DNA of 64,000 bases from Epiperipatus broadwayi (GCA_028023455.1 JAQFVV010000510.1:186001-250000), one strand, 5' to 3'. Counted from the first letter of the stretch, positions 10,060-23,612 are shown. The notes: generated from the sequence alone by a model not told the origin. Numbers and translations: made by a program.

Positions 10060-12003
10060 ATGCAACAGTTGGTATTGGATACAACTGATTATGACAACAA
10101 AATACAAGAAGTCCTCACAGCAGGATAATGCAGAAAAGTGGCAATAAATCCAATATCTAGTACAGAAACAAAGTTACAAGCATTACTCAGAAAGCATTGC
10201 CAGTACTTCAATGGCTCAGAAAAAAGTAAACTAATATCATATTTCAGCAAAATTCCTTATTGTATGGTCTACCTAAAATCCATAAGGATCATGTTCTATT
10301 AAGACCTACTGTTAATTCTAGAAATTCACTCTGCCAAAATTTGTCAAGATTTCTTTTCGAAGTTCTTAGTCCTTTGGCATACAAAACTCAGTTTTTTGTC
10401 AGGGGTTCTAGACACTTCATAAAATTAATCAAGAACATGAAAATTGAAAGAACTGATACATTAGTAAGCTTTGATGTGGAAAGTTTATTCACAAATTTAC
10501 CATATGAAGAAGCATTGTCTATTGTAAGAAAAAGATTAAATGATGATAATAATTTACCAACTACAATTCTTCCTATTGATAATATAATGGAACTATTAAT
10601 ATTCTGCATAACAACAACCTACTTTGAATACAACAAAGAATTCTTTCAATAAAATCAAGAAATGACTATGTGTTCACCATTGTCACCCCTGATTAGCAAT
10701 ATTTCACATGACCACCATTTTCTATATGCTTGCTCATAACTGTTATTAAACAGGCAAAACTCTCTATACAGTAGTGCCACTCAATGGAAGAACTTGAGAC
10801 CAAACATATAAAGACTATTCCATATCAACATAAAGTTTGGCTTCATTATGTTGATAATACATTTGTTGGTAGAGCACTATCACAAACTTTCTGGAAACAC
10901 ATCGACAACAAACGAACAAAAATTGGCATTCTTAAATGTTCTTGTGACAAGATTCCTTTATAGCAAAATCAAAAACACAGTTTACAGAAAACACACACAG
11001 GAAAGTACTTAGTATATACATCTAATCACACTAGAAACACAAAGCATGGAGTTATATTATCACTAAGGAACAGAGCAAAAAAAGTTTGTTCAGAAACGAG
11101 TGATTTGAAAAAAGAAAGATCTATATAGAACAAAGTCTTATGAAAAATAGTTATCCATCAGCTATTACTAAGAAAACCTTCAATAGACAACAAAAAGAAC
11201 AATTAAAAGAAAAAATAATTATTGGTACAGTAGTATATCCATACCCACAAAAAATCTGCCATCAGTATAATATCAGAACAGCTTTCCAAAGCCATATCAC
11301 ACTATGAGGAATTCTAACATCTACATAGTCTAAACTTGAAATGCTGATAAGTAGAAACTATCTACAAAATATGATGTGAATGTGGAAGAATGTATATTGG
11401 TGAAATCAGTCTCCTGTGAAACCATTCTTCCCACTGAAAAGCAATTGCAAGAGCACAAACTGATGATTAGAAAAGAGAAAACAGATGTGTCTGAGATAGC
11501 AGACCATGTATGTACCAATGAACATATGTTCAATTGGGAAAACCCAAAATATTGGATAGAGAAGAAAAAGGTATAAAGAAGAAAATTTAAAGAAGTTGCT
11601 CACATGACAATGGTGCACAACTCCATAAGTCAACCCAGTGTGATTATACATAATGTATGGGAACCATTAATCAACTTTACTCTTAGAAAAAAATGGAGAA
11701 ATGAGGAGGAACTTTATAGATAAATATATGAAATTTCTACTGTGTGCAAGTTGCCTTTGGCAGAATGGCTAAGTTAGTTAGTGTGTGCAAAGTTCATGTT
11801 TAATTCTATGCTAGTACTGTCATTAGTCAGAATAGCTAACCCAAAGAAGAAAAGAGACTAATACTTTTCTAAACATTGTAAATATACTAACCTGCAAGCT
11901 ATTACTAATAGTTGAATGTATTTGGAATATTTAAATAAAGTTAAATTATTCTAAAGACATTCAATACTTATATTAGATGGTAGAAATAGTACAATATATA
12001 AAT
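10060..12003 (+). mobile_element. Penelope-like element, family i, plus copy (defective)
   Basis: The best reading frame (10260-10652) starts YGLPKIHK and goes on with LRPTVNSRNS and SFDVESLFTNLPYEEAL, the standard fingers and palm blocks of Penelope reverse transcriptases. The YIDD equivalent (about 10845) is mutated to YVDN. The GIY-YIG endonuclease follows at 11370-11580 (YIGE after a CECGR-like start, then LQEHKLMIRKEK and TNEHMFNWENPK). The frame is broken by stops and by a 77-base insertion at 10707. Upstream of 10260 more PLE-like sequence is readable. It ends in the same terminal segment as the other copies. Confidence 0.87.
10707..10783. repeat. FB2 foldback terminal piece inserted in the PLE
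   Basis: The minus copy of the same PLE reads directly from GATTAG through ATATTT to GGAAGAACTTG. The plus copy has about 77 extra bases here. They contain CATGACCACCATTTTCTA, CTGTTATTAAACAGGC and ACAGTAGTGCCAC, which are the outer arm of foldback family FB2. Confidence 0.7.
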
Positions 12004-12479
12004 ACAACTAAAATATCATAATCACAAACCTTCAGGAAATCATTTTAACTAAATACAAAAATTATTGCGTTGTCATTAAACAAAAATGTATAGAGAAAAT
12101 AAATTTTATAAGTGACAGTTATATTCAAAAATTAAAAATATATGATTAATGTGTTTAAATTATTTTTTTAAATGAACTGATGTAAAACGTTTTGTTTTAG
12201 AACATCTTTTGAAATGACTAGAGATGAAACTTATTTGTAGTTCAATATGCTTAAAAACTTGTAACAAAAAAAAAAGTTTTAATTTGCAATTTGATTTTAT
12301 TAGATTTTTAATTTTATTAATTTTTATTTAATTTACATGTATAATGGAATATGATACTTAAGATAAGAGTAAAATTTTATAAATCAGTGCGCCTATGTTT
12401 TAATGTAAACATTAAATATTTTTCTATTTTACAACATTTATGTGATGATGATCTTTTAATTGTAATTACATGTGAACTT
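12004..12479. other. AT-rich spacer between PLE copies
   Basis: No coding sequence or repeat recognised. Confidence 0.4.
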
Positions 12480-13462
12480 GCATCATCTAATATTAATTAT
12501 TAAATGCTTTTAGAAGATTTCAAATTTTATTGAAACTTTTCAAATACTTTCAACAGTTTATAATAGCACCCAGCTTAGTACATAACAAAATTTTGTTTGG
12601 TAATATTTGTTTTTCTTCTTCAGGGATGTTGGGCCTGACTAGTGATAGTACTTGCATGGAATCAAACTAGGTATTTTGAGATTTTGAGATCCATGAATAG
12701 TGAATATAAGGTGATACCTTAACTAACTAGGTCATTCTGTCAGTGATAACAGTTAGTAGAAATTACATTTCTTATTTATATGGGTTTTCCTGATTTCTTC
12801 ACTTTTTTCTCAAGGGTAGTGTTAGTAAGTGGTTTTCATACATTATGAATTATCATACTTATGGAGTTTTTTGCCATTGCCATGTGATCAGATTTTTTTT
12901 TTTAATTTATTTATGCTTCTTCCTCTCTGCCTATGATTTTACCTAATCAAACATATGTTCATTAGTACATATATATTCTTTTACTTTAGATACATTAATT
13001 TTTTTTCCTAATTATCTGTTTGTGTGCTTTTAATCATTTTTCAATGGGGTGGTTGGTTTTACTAATATATACCTTCACACTCATATTCTGTTTTGTAGAT
13101 TTATTTTTTTGTTTTTCAGTATTTCAAGTTTAGATTTTATAGAGGTTAAGATTCTTCATAGTGTGATATGGTGTTGGAAAACTGTTCTGATGTTATATTG
13201 ATTATATATTTTCTTTAGTTTATCTGCTTGTTTTTTTTTCTTTTGATGTTTCTTTTTGTTATCTATTTAAAGGTTTTTTTAGTGACAGCTGATGGATATC
13301 CATTCTTTATAGAGTTTATTTTATATAGGTTTTTTTCTTTTTCCAAATCATTGCTTTCTGAAGAAAGTTATTTTCCACTGTACATAATAATAATAATATA
13401 ACTCCATGTTTTGTGTTTCTGTTAGCATTGAATATATATGCTAAGTATTTTCCTGTGTGTTT
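12480..13462 (-). mobile_element. Penelope-like element, family i, third copy (3' part)
   Basis: Colinear with the left copy from the terminal segment (12480-12570) through the tRNA-like stretch (12640-12765) and the endonuclease (a decayed YISKT...IEK with KAHKQIIRK near 13040-13100) to about 13462. There the similarity stops abruptly at a junction with a LINE remnant. More decayed than the other two copies. The reverse-transcriptase part is missing. Confidence 0.7.
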
Positions 13463-13464
13463 CA

Positions 13465-14480
13465 TTATTTATATTTCTTTCACCAATTCTGAATTCTATC
13501 TATGATATTAAGTTGAATAGATATGTTGTGAGTATGTAGCCTTGTCTATCTTATTTATTGATGTGAAATTAATCTATTTCACTACAGTCCATTTAACATT
13601 TGCTTTTAATTCCATAGAGGAATATTGTAAGGCATCCATTTTCTAAGAACATTTTGCCATCATTTGAATTAACGGCTGTATTGTAATCAATAAGAAAATA
13701 CTAGATCATACCTTTTTAATTATTCAGCGCATTTCTGTAATAATGTCTCATGTTTCTTAGTCTTTTATAAAACAAATTTATACATAGATATTCTTTTTTA
13801 ATATATGAATCTAATCTAAACAGAATGTTTTTTCAGGATGGTATTAGTTATATGTGATATAGTGGTAATAGTCACACTTTGCCTAAACTTTATTTTTTGA
13901 TGTAAGATTATAAATTGGATTTTTTTTCAGATTTTTCTAGACATATTGAGATAATCTAATCCACACTTCTATTTATTTTCATCAGTTTTTGTAAAGTTTA
14001 TAACGGATCTATGGCTTTATATTTGTCAATAATTTCAAGGCTCATATGGTTTCATCTTTCATTGATGAGAGTTTTCCTTTGCAGATAAACTTATCAAAAA
14101 CATGTCATGGTTATTGCTAATATGTTGTAACTCTTCTGCATATTTTGTTACATCATATTTTCTTTTAAATTTCTTTTACTTCAATTGTAATTTGACCATT
14201 GTCATTTTAAGCAAACGTATTAATACAAAGCTGAAATTTTCTTTTAATCACACAAAATGTTTGAAATACTGTTGTTGATTTTAAATATTATTTATTAGTA
14301 TTCCATTGTCTGAATTATTTATTTCACTCTTTTAAAAATATTTATCTTTTTTTTTTTTTGCTTTAGCTTTTCATTCTTTTTTTTTTTTTTTTGTAATTCT
14401 ATATGCTGGCATAAATTTTAATTCTTTATGTTGCTTTATCTTAATTAAGACCCGTCTTTGTTTTTTTCACTTTTATTTAT
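13465..14480 (-). pseudogene. Non-LTR retrotransposon remnant (reverse transcriptase)
   Basis: The minus strand shows the conserved RT block RQG(Y)IL..YLFNL at about 13495-13545, with a preceding WTVVK..INF. Further upstream are DYN.AVNS-like and F.KD..T.DIITEMR-like stretches (13650-13830), which match the CFIDYNKAF and GTREAI region of LINE reverse transcriptases. Every frame is broken by stops. The limit at 14480 is a guess; from there to 15200 I see only AT-rich sequence with T-runs and a short (GT) repeat at 14580-14595. Confidence 0.6.
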
Positions 14481-15200
14481 TGTTCATCTGGTTCTCATTA
14501 TCAATTTTCATTTTAAAATTCTATATTTAAACATCTTACCAAGAGAAGTATATATATTTATAAATCATCATTTACTTGATGTGTGTGTGTGTGTGGTTTT
14601 TTTTTTTTTGAGTTTTAATATTTTTTTATACTAATTAGTGCTATTACATTAAACTTTACTATAAACCCCAGAGTAAAGATTGTCAATTCTGAAGAAAATC
14701 TGCAGCATTTTTAACATTCAAATGTCTTGCTTGATATTTGTAATTTTTTTTCTGATATTCCTATTTTATTGATAATCTCAGTAATTAATAAAGTATCATA
14801 TTGTCTTATTGTTATAAATTGCCTGTATATAATTTGAATTTTACCATAGAGAGAGGATTAATTATGTAAATATATAATAGCAAAAAAAGTCATTTTTCAT
14901 ATGACATACTTTCGCACTAAATTGTTCAATTTCATTGATAACAAAAGTAATCTTTTTTTAAAATAAAGCTTTTATTATTATAATGCTTTATTAACTTAAA
15001 TGCAATAATATCAAAAAACTTGACAGCTGCTTTATAACACGTAATTAGAGTTTAAAACTTGAAAATAATTGTCATTTTATATATATTTGAAATAATTTAA
15101 AGATGTAATGAACATGAACTGTCAGTGTGCTAACATTTTATGTTATGAAATTATTAAATTCACCACTTTCTTTATTTTTCTGTGATATCTTATATAAATG

Positions 15201-15438
15201 CAATTTACCCACTACTTTGAACACATTTTAGCAAAATCCTTTTACTGTACCTATATGCATACACAATTTTATTTGTTGACTATCCTGCACTGCAGGACAG
15301 TCAAAACATAAGATTGTGTATGCATGTACCCTTTGAGCTCTTAAGAAAATTGCAGGACAGTCAAAACATAATATTGTATGCATATAGATACAGTAAACGG
15401 TTTTTGCTAAAAAGTGTTCAAAGTAATGGATAAATTGT
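15201..15438. repeat. Foldback with an extra internal direct copy
   Basis: Arms of about 88 bases (15201-15290 and 15351-15438) are inverted copies (CAATTTACCCACTACTTTGA and its near complement). Between them lies a partial second copy of the right arm's start: GCAGGACAGTCAAAACATAA occurs at about 15292 and again at 15352. No coding. Probably a small DNA-transposon derivative. Confidence 0.6.
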
Positions 15439-16559
15439 TATGAAATTACTTTTGATTTCTCAAGTGATATTGGTAGTATATCCATTTGCCATGTTCCTAA
15501 TCTAGGATTGGAATTCTGAATAAAATTTGAAATTTTTTTACACTTGTGTGGATTCTTTTTAGGTAACTAATTCAGATAGTTGTCTAATGCTTATCAGTAA
15601 GTAGGCATTTAGTAGTTCTTATATAGAGTATGTATAAAGAACCAGTTGGTAAGCTTTTCAAATGACATATTTTTCTTCACCTTTTCCTCTATGGGAATTA
15701 TATATGCATAATTTTTTTTCTTTCAATGTTGTAGAATTTAATATATATATTTTCAACTCTATATCAATAATCCATGTCTTGAAAAATATAAGCTATTATC
15801 AGTAAAACTGCAATATTTTTTTGTAGATATTTGGTGCATCTTTTATTTTTACTTAATTTTTTAAAACACATCCGAAAGATTATACAGCCATTTAAAAATG
15901 TAAGCAGCAGTGCATCATAATATTATGTGAAACATTCATGATATTGATTTAAGATTGAGATATTAAAATAAATCATGTTGAGGAGCAATGTTAAACTTAC
16001 ACCTACAATGATCAAGTGCTATTATTGATCATGGTATATACATACAATCCCATCTTTCTACATTAATTACTTAGTCTTCTACCCAAGTGACTTCTATCTT
16101 GAATTATAGTATCTACAAATAGTGTTGGTCATTAGATGGCAATGCAATCAATAACTACTGATTTTCCATAACTGAAATCTGTCAATTTGGTTAGGCAAAT
16201 ATAACATTGATCATATTGTCATCTAGTATCCACTGTCTATTTAGTAATTTCTTAAAAGATAGTGGTGATAAATTATGTATAAAAATAGCCTATGAAAGAT
16301 TCTATTATTCCATTTATTATATTTATTACATCATAGATCAATTTATGATTTAACTATTGAACAACATTCAGACAAACAGCACAGTTTAAAATGAAAGAAG
16401 TGTGGTTACATAAAGAGGTTAATATTCATATAGTAGTGACTACATTATAAAAAAGATGGTGAGGTTCAGAATTGTGGTAATACAGCAATTACTCTATGAT
16501 TAAGAGTTGTATTGCCAAGTTATATCATTCTGTCTTTGGCAGACAACTGTAAGGAAAAC
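15439..16559. other. Gene-free AT-rich stretch
   Basis: No frame or repeat that I can support. Confidence 0.4.
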
Positions 16560-16770
16560 TATATTTTCATATTTTGGCCTTGCATATACAAAAGAAGGCA
16601 TTATTCAGCAAGCTTGAGACTTTATTCTTTTTTTTTTAAGTTAAGATTTGTTAGATACACATTTAAGTGACCAATATTAGATGATTAGTTAGGTTGACTG
16701 TGAACCAATTATTTGAAATAAAAATTCTTAATAAACCTTACTTAACCGGATTTTAATCCTGGTCAAAGGA
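16560..16770 (-). repeat. SINE family 2, copy 2
   Basis: Shares GACCAATATTAGATGATTAG, the GCATT.ATTCA..AAGC block and the tRNA-like end with 6530-6830. Its A-box part is gone. Diverged. Confidence 0.45.
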
Positions 16771-16977
16771 ATTATAGATGGGTAAAAATATAACTATATT
16801 TATGAAGTGTTTGTTGTGTGTATATATACCCACACATAACACACACATGCATTCATTAATTACATTCTGTTTCTATGTTTACATTTATAAAAATAGACTA
16901 AAGGAATAATCATTGTATTAATTTAAGAATAAAAATAAAAGCTATCAAATTAGTTTATCAATATTTAAAATTTGTAT

Positions 16978-17090
16978 ATTCTAAATATGGTACGGGGGTT
17001 ATTTTTCTGCCCCCGAGGAGAGGGGGGGGTTTTCCTTACCCCTTTTTTATTTTGTGGTTTGCAAACAATGAGGGGCCCCCTGAAAAAAAC
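16978..17090. other. Short GC-rich island with runs of G and C
   Basis: Contains ACGGGGG, TGCCCCCGAGGAGAG, a run of 8 G and AGGGGCCCCC inside otherwise AT-rich DNA. Pairing of the G and C runs could form a hairpin. An open frame crosses it without known motifs. Origin unknown; flanking 17.1-18.1 kb is AT-rich and empty. Confidence 0.4.
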
Positions 17091-18121
17091 TAAATATTAT
17101 ATTCTTATATTTGACACGCTTGGAAATATGCTTGTTTTATTACGTAATTTTTGTTACAGGCTTATATGAAACAATGCTAATTAATAAATTACTGCCGTAA
17201 ATTTTCAAAGCTAAGTATTTAATGAGATTGTGTAATGGTTTGGGCGAACATGATGTGATCGATGAATTCTATGATTATTAAATGATTTCTTAAATGCCTT
17301 GTAACGTTTTTATTTTGAGTTTTTTTTTCATTATTTAATTTTAGTATTATATCCAGTTAATTTTGTATTTTATTGAAATGATATTTATTAAAATAAATTT
17401 TAACTTTACGATATTTTTAATTAATTTACTTATACAAGTACTCTGTAAATAAATATTATTAAATTTTATATTTTAACTCCGTATGAGTATTTTTTCACCT
17501 TTAATATGTAGAATGGCAGTATATGGAAATATAATTACATATTATATTTACATATTTCCGATATTTTAAAAAAAATGTTGATTAAAAATTAACAAATAAA
17601 AAGAAAAAAGCAACTACTATAAATTTTAATTAGCAACAAAAAAAACTATAAATTTTATTTATTTAAATTAAAAACATGATCTCGGGTCGGTATAGTTGAC
17701 AGATATCGATTTATTAATTGCTTCAAGCACCTGTGTACCTGATAAGGTTTTATTCATTTTATTAGATTTTTTCGTAAAATGTTATTGACAGCACAATCAA
17801 TATCATTGGTTTTTCTGAAGTAGAAAGAAAACATATACATATATATTTAATGATAGAATATCATACTATAAAATAAATGTTAACCAAATAATCATTTAGC
17901 TAATTTTTCAGGAGATCATGTAATATTTGTCAACTCGAGAGGGGAAATGAGTGCAAGACTTTCTATATATTCTCCACTGAGGATTAGTCCATTAATCATT
18001 AGCTTTTGGATTAGCCATTCTAAAATTGTTTTAAATTAAATAGGACTTAAATTTATGATACACATGTATTACAAGATTTTAAAAGAATTTTTCAAGTTTT
18101 ACATGTTTCAAGATTGATTGA

Positions 18122-18500
18122 TAAACTAGAGACTCATCATCTGCATTAGAGTTCAATAATGATCTTCCATAATACACTAGTGAATCTATATAGATAAATA
18201 ACATTGTCTATTAGTGAATTTTTTCACTACATCACTTTTATGCAAGAAGGGACTGGTTTCTATTGACTTTTAACATCTTCTGGAGAATTGTAATCATAAA
18301 CATATACCAAGAAATGTTAGGGGGATAATTATAACCATTATTAAAAACATGTCTCTGGTCATATATTTATGATTAAACCTTTCCACAAGATATTAAGAGC
18401 AGATAGAAACCAATCCCTACCTTGTGTGATAGTGATGTAGTGAAAAATTATACTACAAATATATCATTCATTAAGTGGATAATCTCTAGTCTGATGAATG
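18122..18500. repeat. Foldback element
   Basis: The left arm (about 18122-18310) and the right arm (about 18345-18500) are inverted and diverged. Shared blocks are TTTTTCACTACATCAC, TTGGTTTCTAT and ACTAGAGA with their complements. No coding. Family not seen elsewhere in the window. Confidence 0.55.
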
Positions 18501-19554
18501 ATTAATAAAAATTATTAATATTGTCTAATAGTTAGAAAAACTTACTAAGATACAACTGTCACTTTTTTGAAATGAAAAAATTTCAGATAATGTTTCTTGG
18601 ATCAGCAATGATTGTTAAAAGCTATGTCAATTATAGGAGCTGATGAGATCTCAATTTAGTTTAGAACCAAAGATCATATGGTAAACTGTCTTTCAAAACC
18701 AATTCTATATTTAATATAAGCTAAATAATTCTACTTTATAATCAACTTTTTTTATTCCTTTAACTTATTGGATGATAATAATTATTAAATTCTGTATGAA
18801 GTTGTGATATCTTACTTTTTATCATAAACACCTTATAAATATCTCAATGAATAATTTATTTGAGATAAATCATGGGTCATGCTAAATGATATATGTATTT
18901 GGAACTCAATTATAATTTCATCTCTACTGCATCCATGCTATAATTTTAATAGTGATAATTTTTTGTAACTCTTCTAATCAAAGCAAACAATTACAATTTA
19001 AGATATTAAAATTAGTCAAACAACTGTTGGTAACTCATATTTACTTATATATTGTAATGGTCAGACTTGGTATAGTTCATTTATTTTCTATGTTTCTATT
19101 TATTTATTTTCTATATTTCTATTTATTTATTTACATAAATAACCCGGGTGCCACCTGTCTTTAAACATCAGGAAATAAGTTAACACATGTATATTTAAAA
19201 CAATATTTTATTCAATATAATAATGTAACCATTACACAGACCTATTTGTAATGACAGGCTAAGTTGTGGAGAACATAAGTTACTCCCAATAAATGACGAT
19301 AGACCATGCAATCTTACATATATAAAGAAACAAACTATGTAATAATAATTTATTTACAAGGGAACTTATTAATTGATGTACAATTGATTTTCTTTAATAA
19401 GATTAACAAATAATGTAACAATAATTTATTTACAAAATATAATCATTAATTGAGATGCACTTTAGTTCTTTAATAAAAAATTTTAACCTTTATACATCAT
19501 AGTATTAACATACAGAGAATGTAGCACATATAACATATTCACCATAACTTTTTT
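18501..19554. other. Gene-free AT-rich stretch
   Basis: Includes a short run of ATTTATTT-type repeats (19078-19136). Nothing else recognised. Confidence 0.4.
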
Positions 19555-20770
19555 TTTCTCAAAGTAACCTTTATTAATAAAAGACTACAAAAAATTTGGG
19601 TACACTTACCCATTGAGGATTACACAGTGATTCAATGTAACAAGGTAAAATGTACACATGTTCAAAAATAATTACATCCATAAACATTGCTGTAATGTGA
19701 TTAATGTGTATCTGTATGTGGATCCACATGGCCTGGCCATCGAGAAGTTAACCATCACCCAATGGTCTCACCCCTGGGTCCCCGAAGCGAAGACTCAAAT
19801 GCTTCAGCTGAATAGGTGAAGTCCAGCATTGTGCCAACCACCACAACAGGCAGCAAGGTCCAAGGCTCAAGTTCACCAAGCAATAGACTCTCAAACCATA
19901 GCCAAGCCATGTCAAGACAATTCTGAATACCTTGCCTTCCAATTAGCAGTCCAAATGAGCAGAGACCACAATCGGTCTATCTGCCCAGAATTGGAAAGCC
20001 AACTTGGGTAAAACTAAGAAGTAATAAGTAAAGAAACAGATCGACACTGCCCAAAACCAGCCTATCAGAGACACAGCAGCCAACCAGAGCAGGAATAGCA
20101 CCAACTTTGACTGTGTAGCCCCCCAGCAGGTGTTCTGGGCAGTGGCAAAATTGTTAACAGCCCACACCATAAACCAGATACCTAATGTCTACAACCAGCC
20201 ACCCCTGAAGAAAAGGGGGGAGTGCAGACCCATGCCCACAAAACAGAAGAACTTCATCCATGTTACAAAAAAAAATGGTGGTGGCTCAAAATAGACCAAC
20301 CACTTTACAAATGCACTAAATTTAAAACTAACAAATGAAACCTAATGATAGTGAGTGCAAATGAACACTGACCTATCAAATAATCCATCAAGGGGTGCAG
20401 TAGCCCTTCTTGGCAAAGTCCATGTTAAGGTAGTGACTTTCACCCTCCCAGCAGGTTTTCCTGAGCTAGACAATGATCATCGACCATCCCTCCAAATGAA
20501 CCAAGCCCCATTATGACCACTATCACCACACTTGAGGAAAAGGAGTGCAAACTCACACCCACCAATACAACTTTTAATTCATGTAGTCTTGAAATCATGC
20601 TGGATTTACATGCACACCATGGGAATAAATAATATGTCCATATCATCTTGCACACTGAGGTCAATGGAACTGAACATCTGCCCTTGATCATCATTAGACT
20701 CCTGTATCTACAAATGTTCACAGCTGCCGCCAAACCCACCAACCAAAGTCCTTCAGGGTTCACAATGATT
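19555..20770 (-). repeat. GC-richer block ending in AATAAA and an A-tract: retrocopy-like
   Basis: Composition is clearly different from both sides. Read on the minus strand it ends with AATAAAGGTTACTTTGAG followed by nine A, i.e. a polyadenylation signal and tail. Minus-strand frames (19748-19942, 19943-20170, 20440-20763) have no motif I know and are separated by stops. Two parts resemble each other about 325 bases apart: CAGCAGGTGTTC near 20126 and CAGCAGGTTTTCC near 20450, each followed by a GAAAAGG...GAGTGCA stretch. It could be a retroposed transcript or part of an unknown retroelement. Confidence 0.45.
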
Positions 20771-23540
20771 TTTCTTTGTTGATACTAGTTGGATTCTGCT
20801 TTTTTTGATTGAATTTTAGGTTTTGGTTAGTATTGAATGATACAAGTATAATCTGAAAGTTTGTTGTTAAACTTTGGAAAATTCTCAATAATTATTGCTT
20901 GAAAAGTATGATTAATTTGTAGCTTCAAAGTTTCTGTTTAGGTCTAAAACATCATTTGTACTCATTTTTGTCTTTAGATCATTATTTTTTAGCTCAGGAA
21001 TCACTTCATTGTAGTTCTGTGTTGATTTGAAAAATTTTTATTTATTGATTTTTTTAGGGGGGGGGGGGGCAATCCACCGGAAGGGGAGTGATAACTTCTG
21101 TCCTGATCATCGGAGAAATCTGATTTTTGAGCAGGGCGATAGCTTAGGTTATTTTCTATAATGTTCACTTCCAAAATTGAGATCGAATTAATAATTGAAA
21201 CTTGTTTAACACTGCTAAAATCTGATGCAAAGATAAAATTCTTAAAACCATCATTGCTAACATATTATATTCCGTGTTTTTTATGAGATTTGATGTGCAA
21301 ATGAATTTCCTGTTTATTCTATTAATAAAATTAGGATTTCTAGTGTCTATTCTTTGTAGAAATATTTGGTTTCATTTAAAATTATTTTTAAAAGGTTTAT
21401 AGTATTTTAATGATTCCAAGAATTATTTAAGCTAGCTTTTGTCTCTTTCTAATGGCATCCATTTGCATAAAATGGAACGATGGATAATTTCAATTATCAT
21501 TGAATGAAAACTGTTTCAAAATTTCTTCTAAAGATGAAAAAGCAATAAAACTGACATTCACTTACATTTTGGTCACCTTTTTGTTTATGAATCCAACAAT
21601 GGACTATGACTTTGGTGAATAGAACAGGGAGCCTGAAACAGCAAAAACTGGAATCCCAGGCTCCCTCTAGTGGACCTATTTATTATTCACCATAACTTTA
21701 ACCCTGACCTCAATAAACTTAAATATAATTCTATACATCTATTGAAGCGGTCAGATCTAAGTTTGATCTGAGCTTCATGAGATTCCACTTATTAATCTAG
21801 TTCAAACCCAGTTACAAACAATGAATATTTTCAAATCCTGTAATGAGAGTTTATACCATATTCGATATACATTAATTTCAGTTAAAACAGGTTATTATTT
21901 AAATATTTATTGAAGCTAATTATTTTATGTTTAATTTTGTTAATATCATTAATTACCTTATGGTAAATTATTAAAATAATGCTATTTAAAGAGTGAGTAT
22001 TTAGTTATTCAGATTAGTCGTATATATTTGTAAATAGTTAAATATATGTTCGTTATAAAGTTTCATTACATCGGAATGTTTTATTTTATATTTTACAATT
22101 TTGTTCAAATTTTTTATGATTAAAAGTTACATTCCTTCGATAAGCTTTTAAATCATCCTTTCCCAAAGACAATAGTTAATTCTTTATTAATTAGTTAAAG
22201 TGATAAGCTAAAACTTTAAGGACAGTTCTAAATTAAAATAGTTTGTTTAAATTTTACAATCGATCGAAGATCAACTAGAGAAAATTTCTTTTAGTAACAA
22301 TGTAAAAGCTTTGGCCTTAAGGTATATAGATCATAATGGGAGGGAAATCGTAGACAAGAGTATAAAAACCCTGGAAAACTTTCTAACAAGATTCATTACT
22401 ATTAATTTAAGAAGAGTTGCCACCAGAAACTATGTCCATTTTAATTTTGAATTTTAACAGTGCTCGCAGTATGGCATGCAGCTAACTTCAGGGATCTGAT
22501 TGCTGAACCCCGAAGTTCTCCAACAAATCTTCAAAATGTTGCTGCAAAATATAACTCTTCAATACCAATCATAAGCTGCCTAAAATCCAGAAGGAAACTA
22601 ATCCATAAATGAAGTCTACATGAATTAAGTGCACACCTATGTTGTCTCCTAAATCCAACTGGACTCTGTCATTATGAATCAATGAGCAATCCATGGAAGA
22701 ACTGATAACCTTTTATTTTTAAACCACAACTTTCTGATCTGTTCATGAACTATATCTCAATTCATATTTAAAAGTAACTATTGCCTCAAGTTTTTCCACT
22801 CATGTTAAAATGCTTTAAAATTTTATTACAGTAATTCTCTACTTCATTATACCTCTAGTCCTAAACTAATATCATAGTAATTTTCTTTCTCTTTTTATGG
22901 CAGTTCATTTTAATTAATTATTGTTCGTTTTATTAATATTATATATTTGCGATATTATATGCCAATAAAACTTTCAACTCGATAATATCCTTTGTTTAAA
23001 CTTACCCTAAGAAAATAGTATTATATTAATATTATAGCCTAATAATTTTCCTGTTAGAACTAAATTAATAACGGTTCTACTAATTATCGGGTTGGAATAT
23101 TTATTTAGTTGCTTGATATTATTTTGCCAAGATTCTAATGAGTGTTATTAGCTTAATTTATAGACACTATGCTCTTGACCATTTATTTAATTTACAAAAG
23201 ATTATTTATCTAGATTGAGTTACTTTTATAAATGTTTTATTCTAGCAGGTGTGCGTGTGTGACGCAACTGTTCCCAAAAGCTATAAAGTGTTTTATGAAT
23301 ATTAATAAGGAAAAGAAAATAGATATTTTCTAATTCAAATCTCATGTCCTACATTTGTGTTCATGTAAAGCATGATGTAAAGGGTATTATTATTATCATT
23401 ATATAATTATGTTAAGCAAATTTGCTCATAATAAGTTTGGTTTCAATCTTATATGATCAGGTCGTCACACTAAGCACTTATATTATGTAATTTAGGCTTT
23501 TAATTAAATGTCATTGTTATATCAGCACTTACGACTGTGC
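20771..23540. other. Mostly featureless AT-rich stretch
   Basis: A run of 13 G at 21057-21069 is followed by about 100 bases of GC-richer DNA. A hairpin GGGAGCCT...AGGCTCCC occurs at 21629-21667. Around 22560-22720 the plus strand contains KLPKIQKETNP-like and SMEELITFY-like readings. They faintly recall the PLE reverse transcriptase, but stops and lack of neighbouring blocks leave this open. Confidence 0.35.
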
Positions 23541-23612
23541 CAATGTTATAATTGCAAGTCACACTGTGCGGTCAGCAAATAATGTTATACAATTCCCACG
23601 CTGTTCTTTTCC

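Noticed and set aside
18623-18650. CTGATGA followed by a GAAC stretch, hammerhead-like
   Set aside because: GAAA is changed and no stem III with U16.1 can be drawn.
20440-20763. 107-codon minus-strand frame with hydrophobic stretches
   Set aside because: Long only because this block is GC-richer; no signal, domain or homologous frame in the related segment next to it.
22560-22720. PLE-like reading (KLPKIQKETNP) on the plus strand
   Set aside because: Only one short block, stops all around, no YVDD or endonuclease nearby; kept only as a remark.
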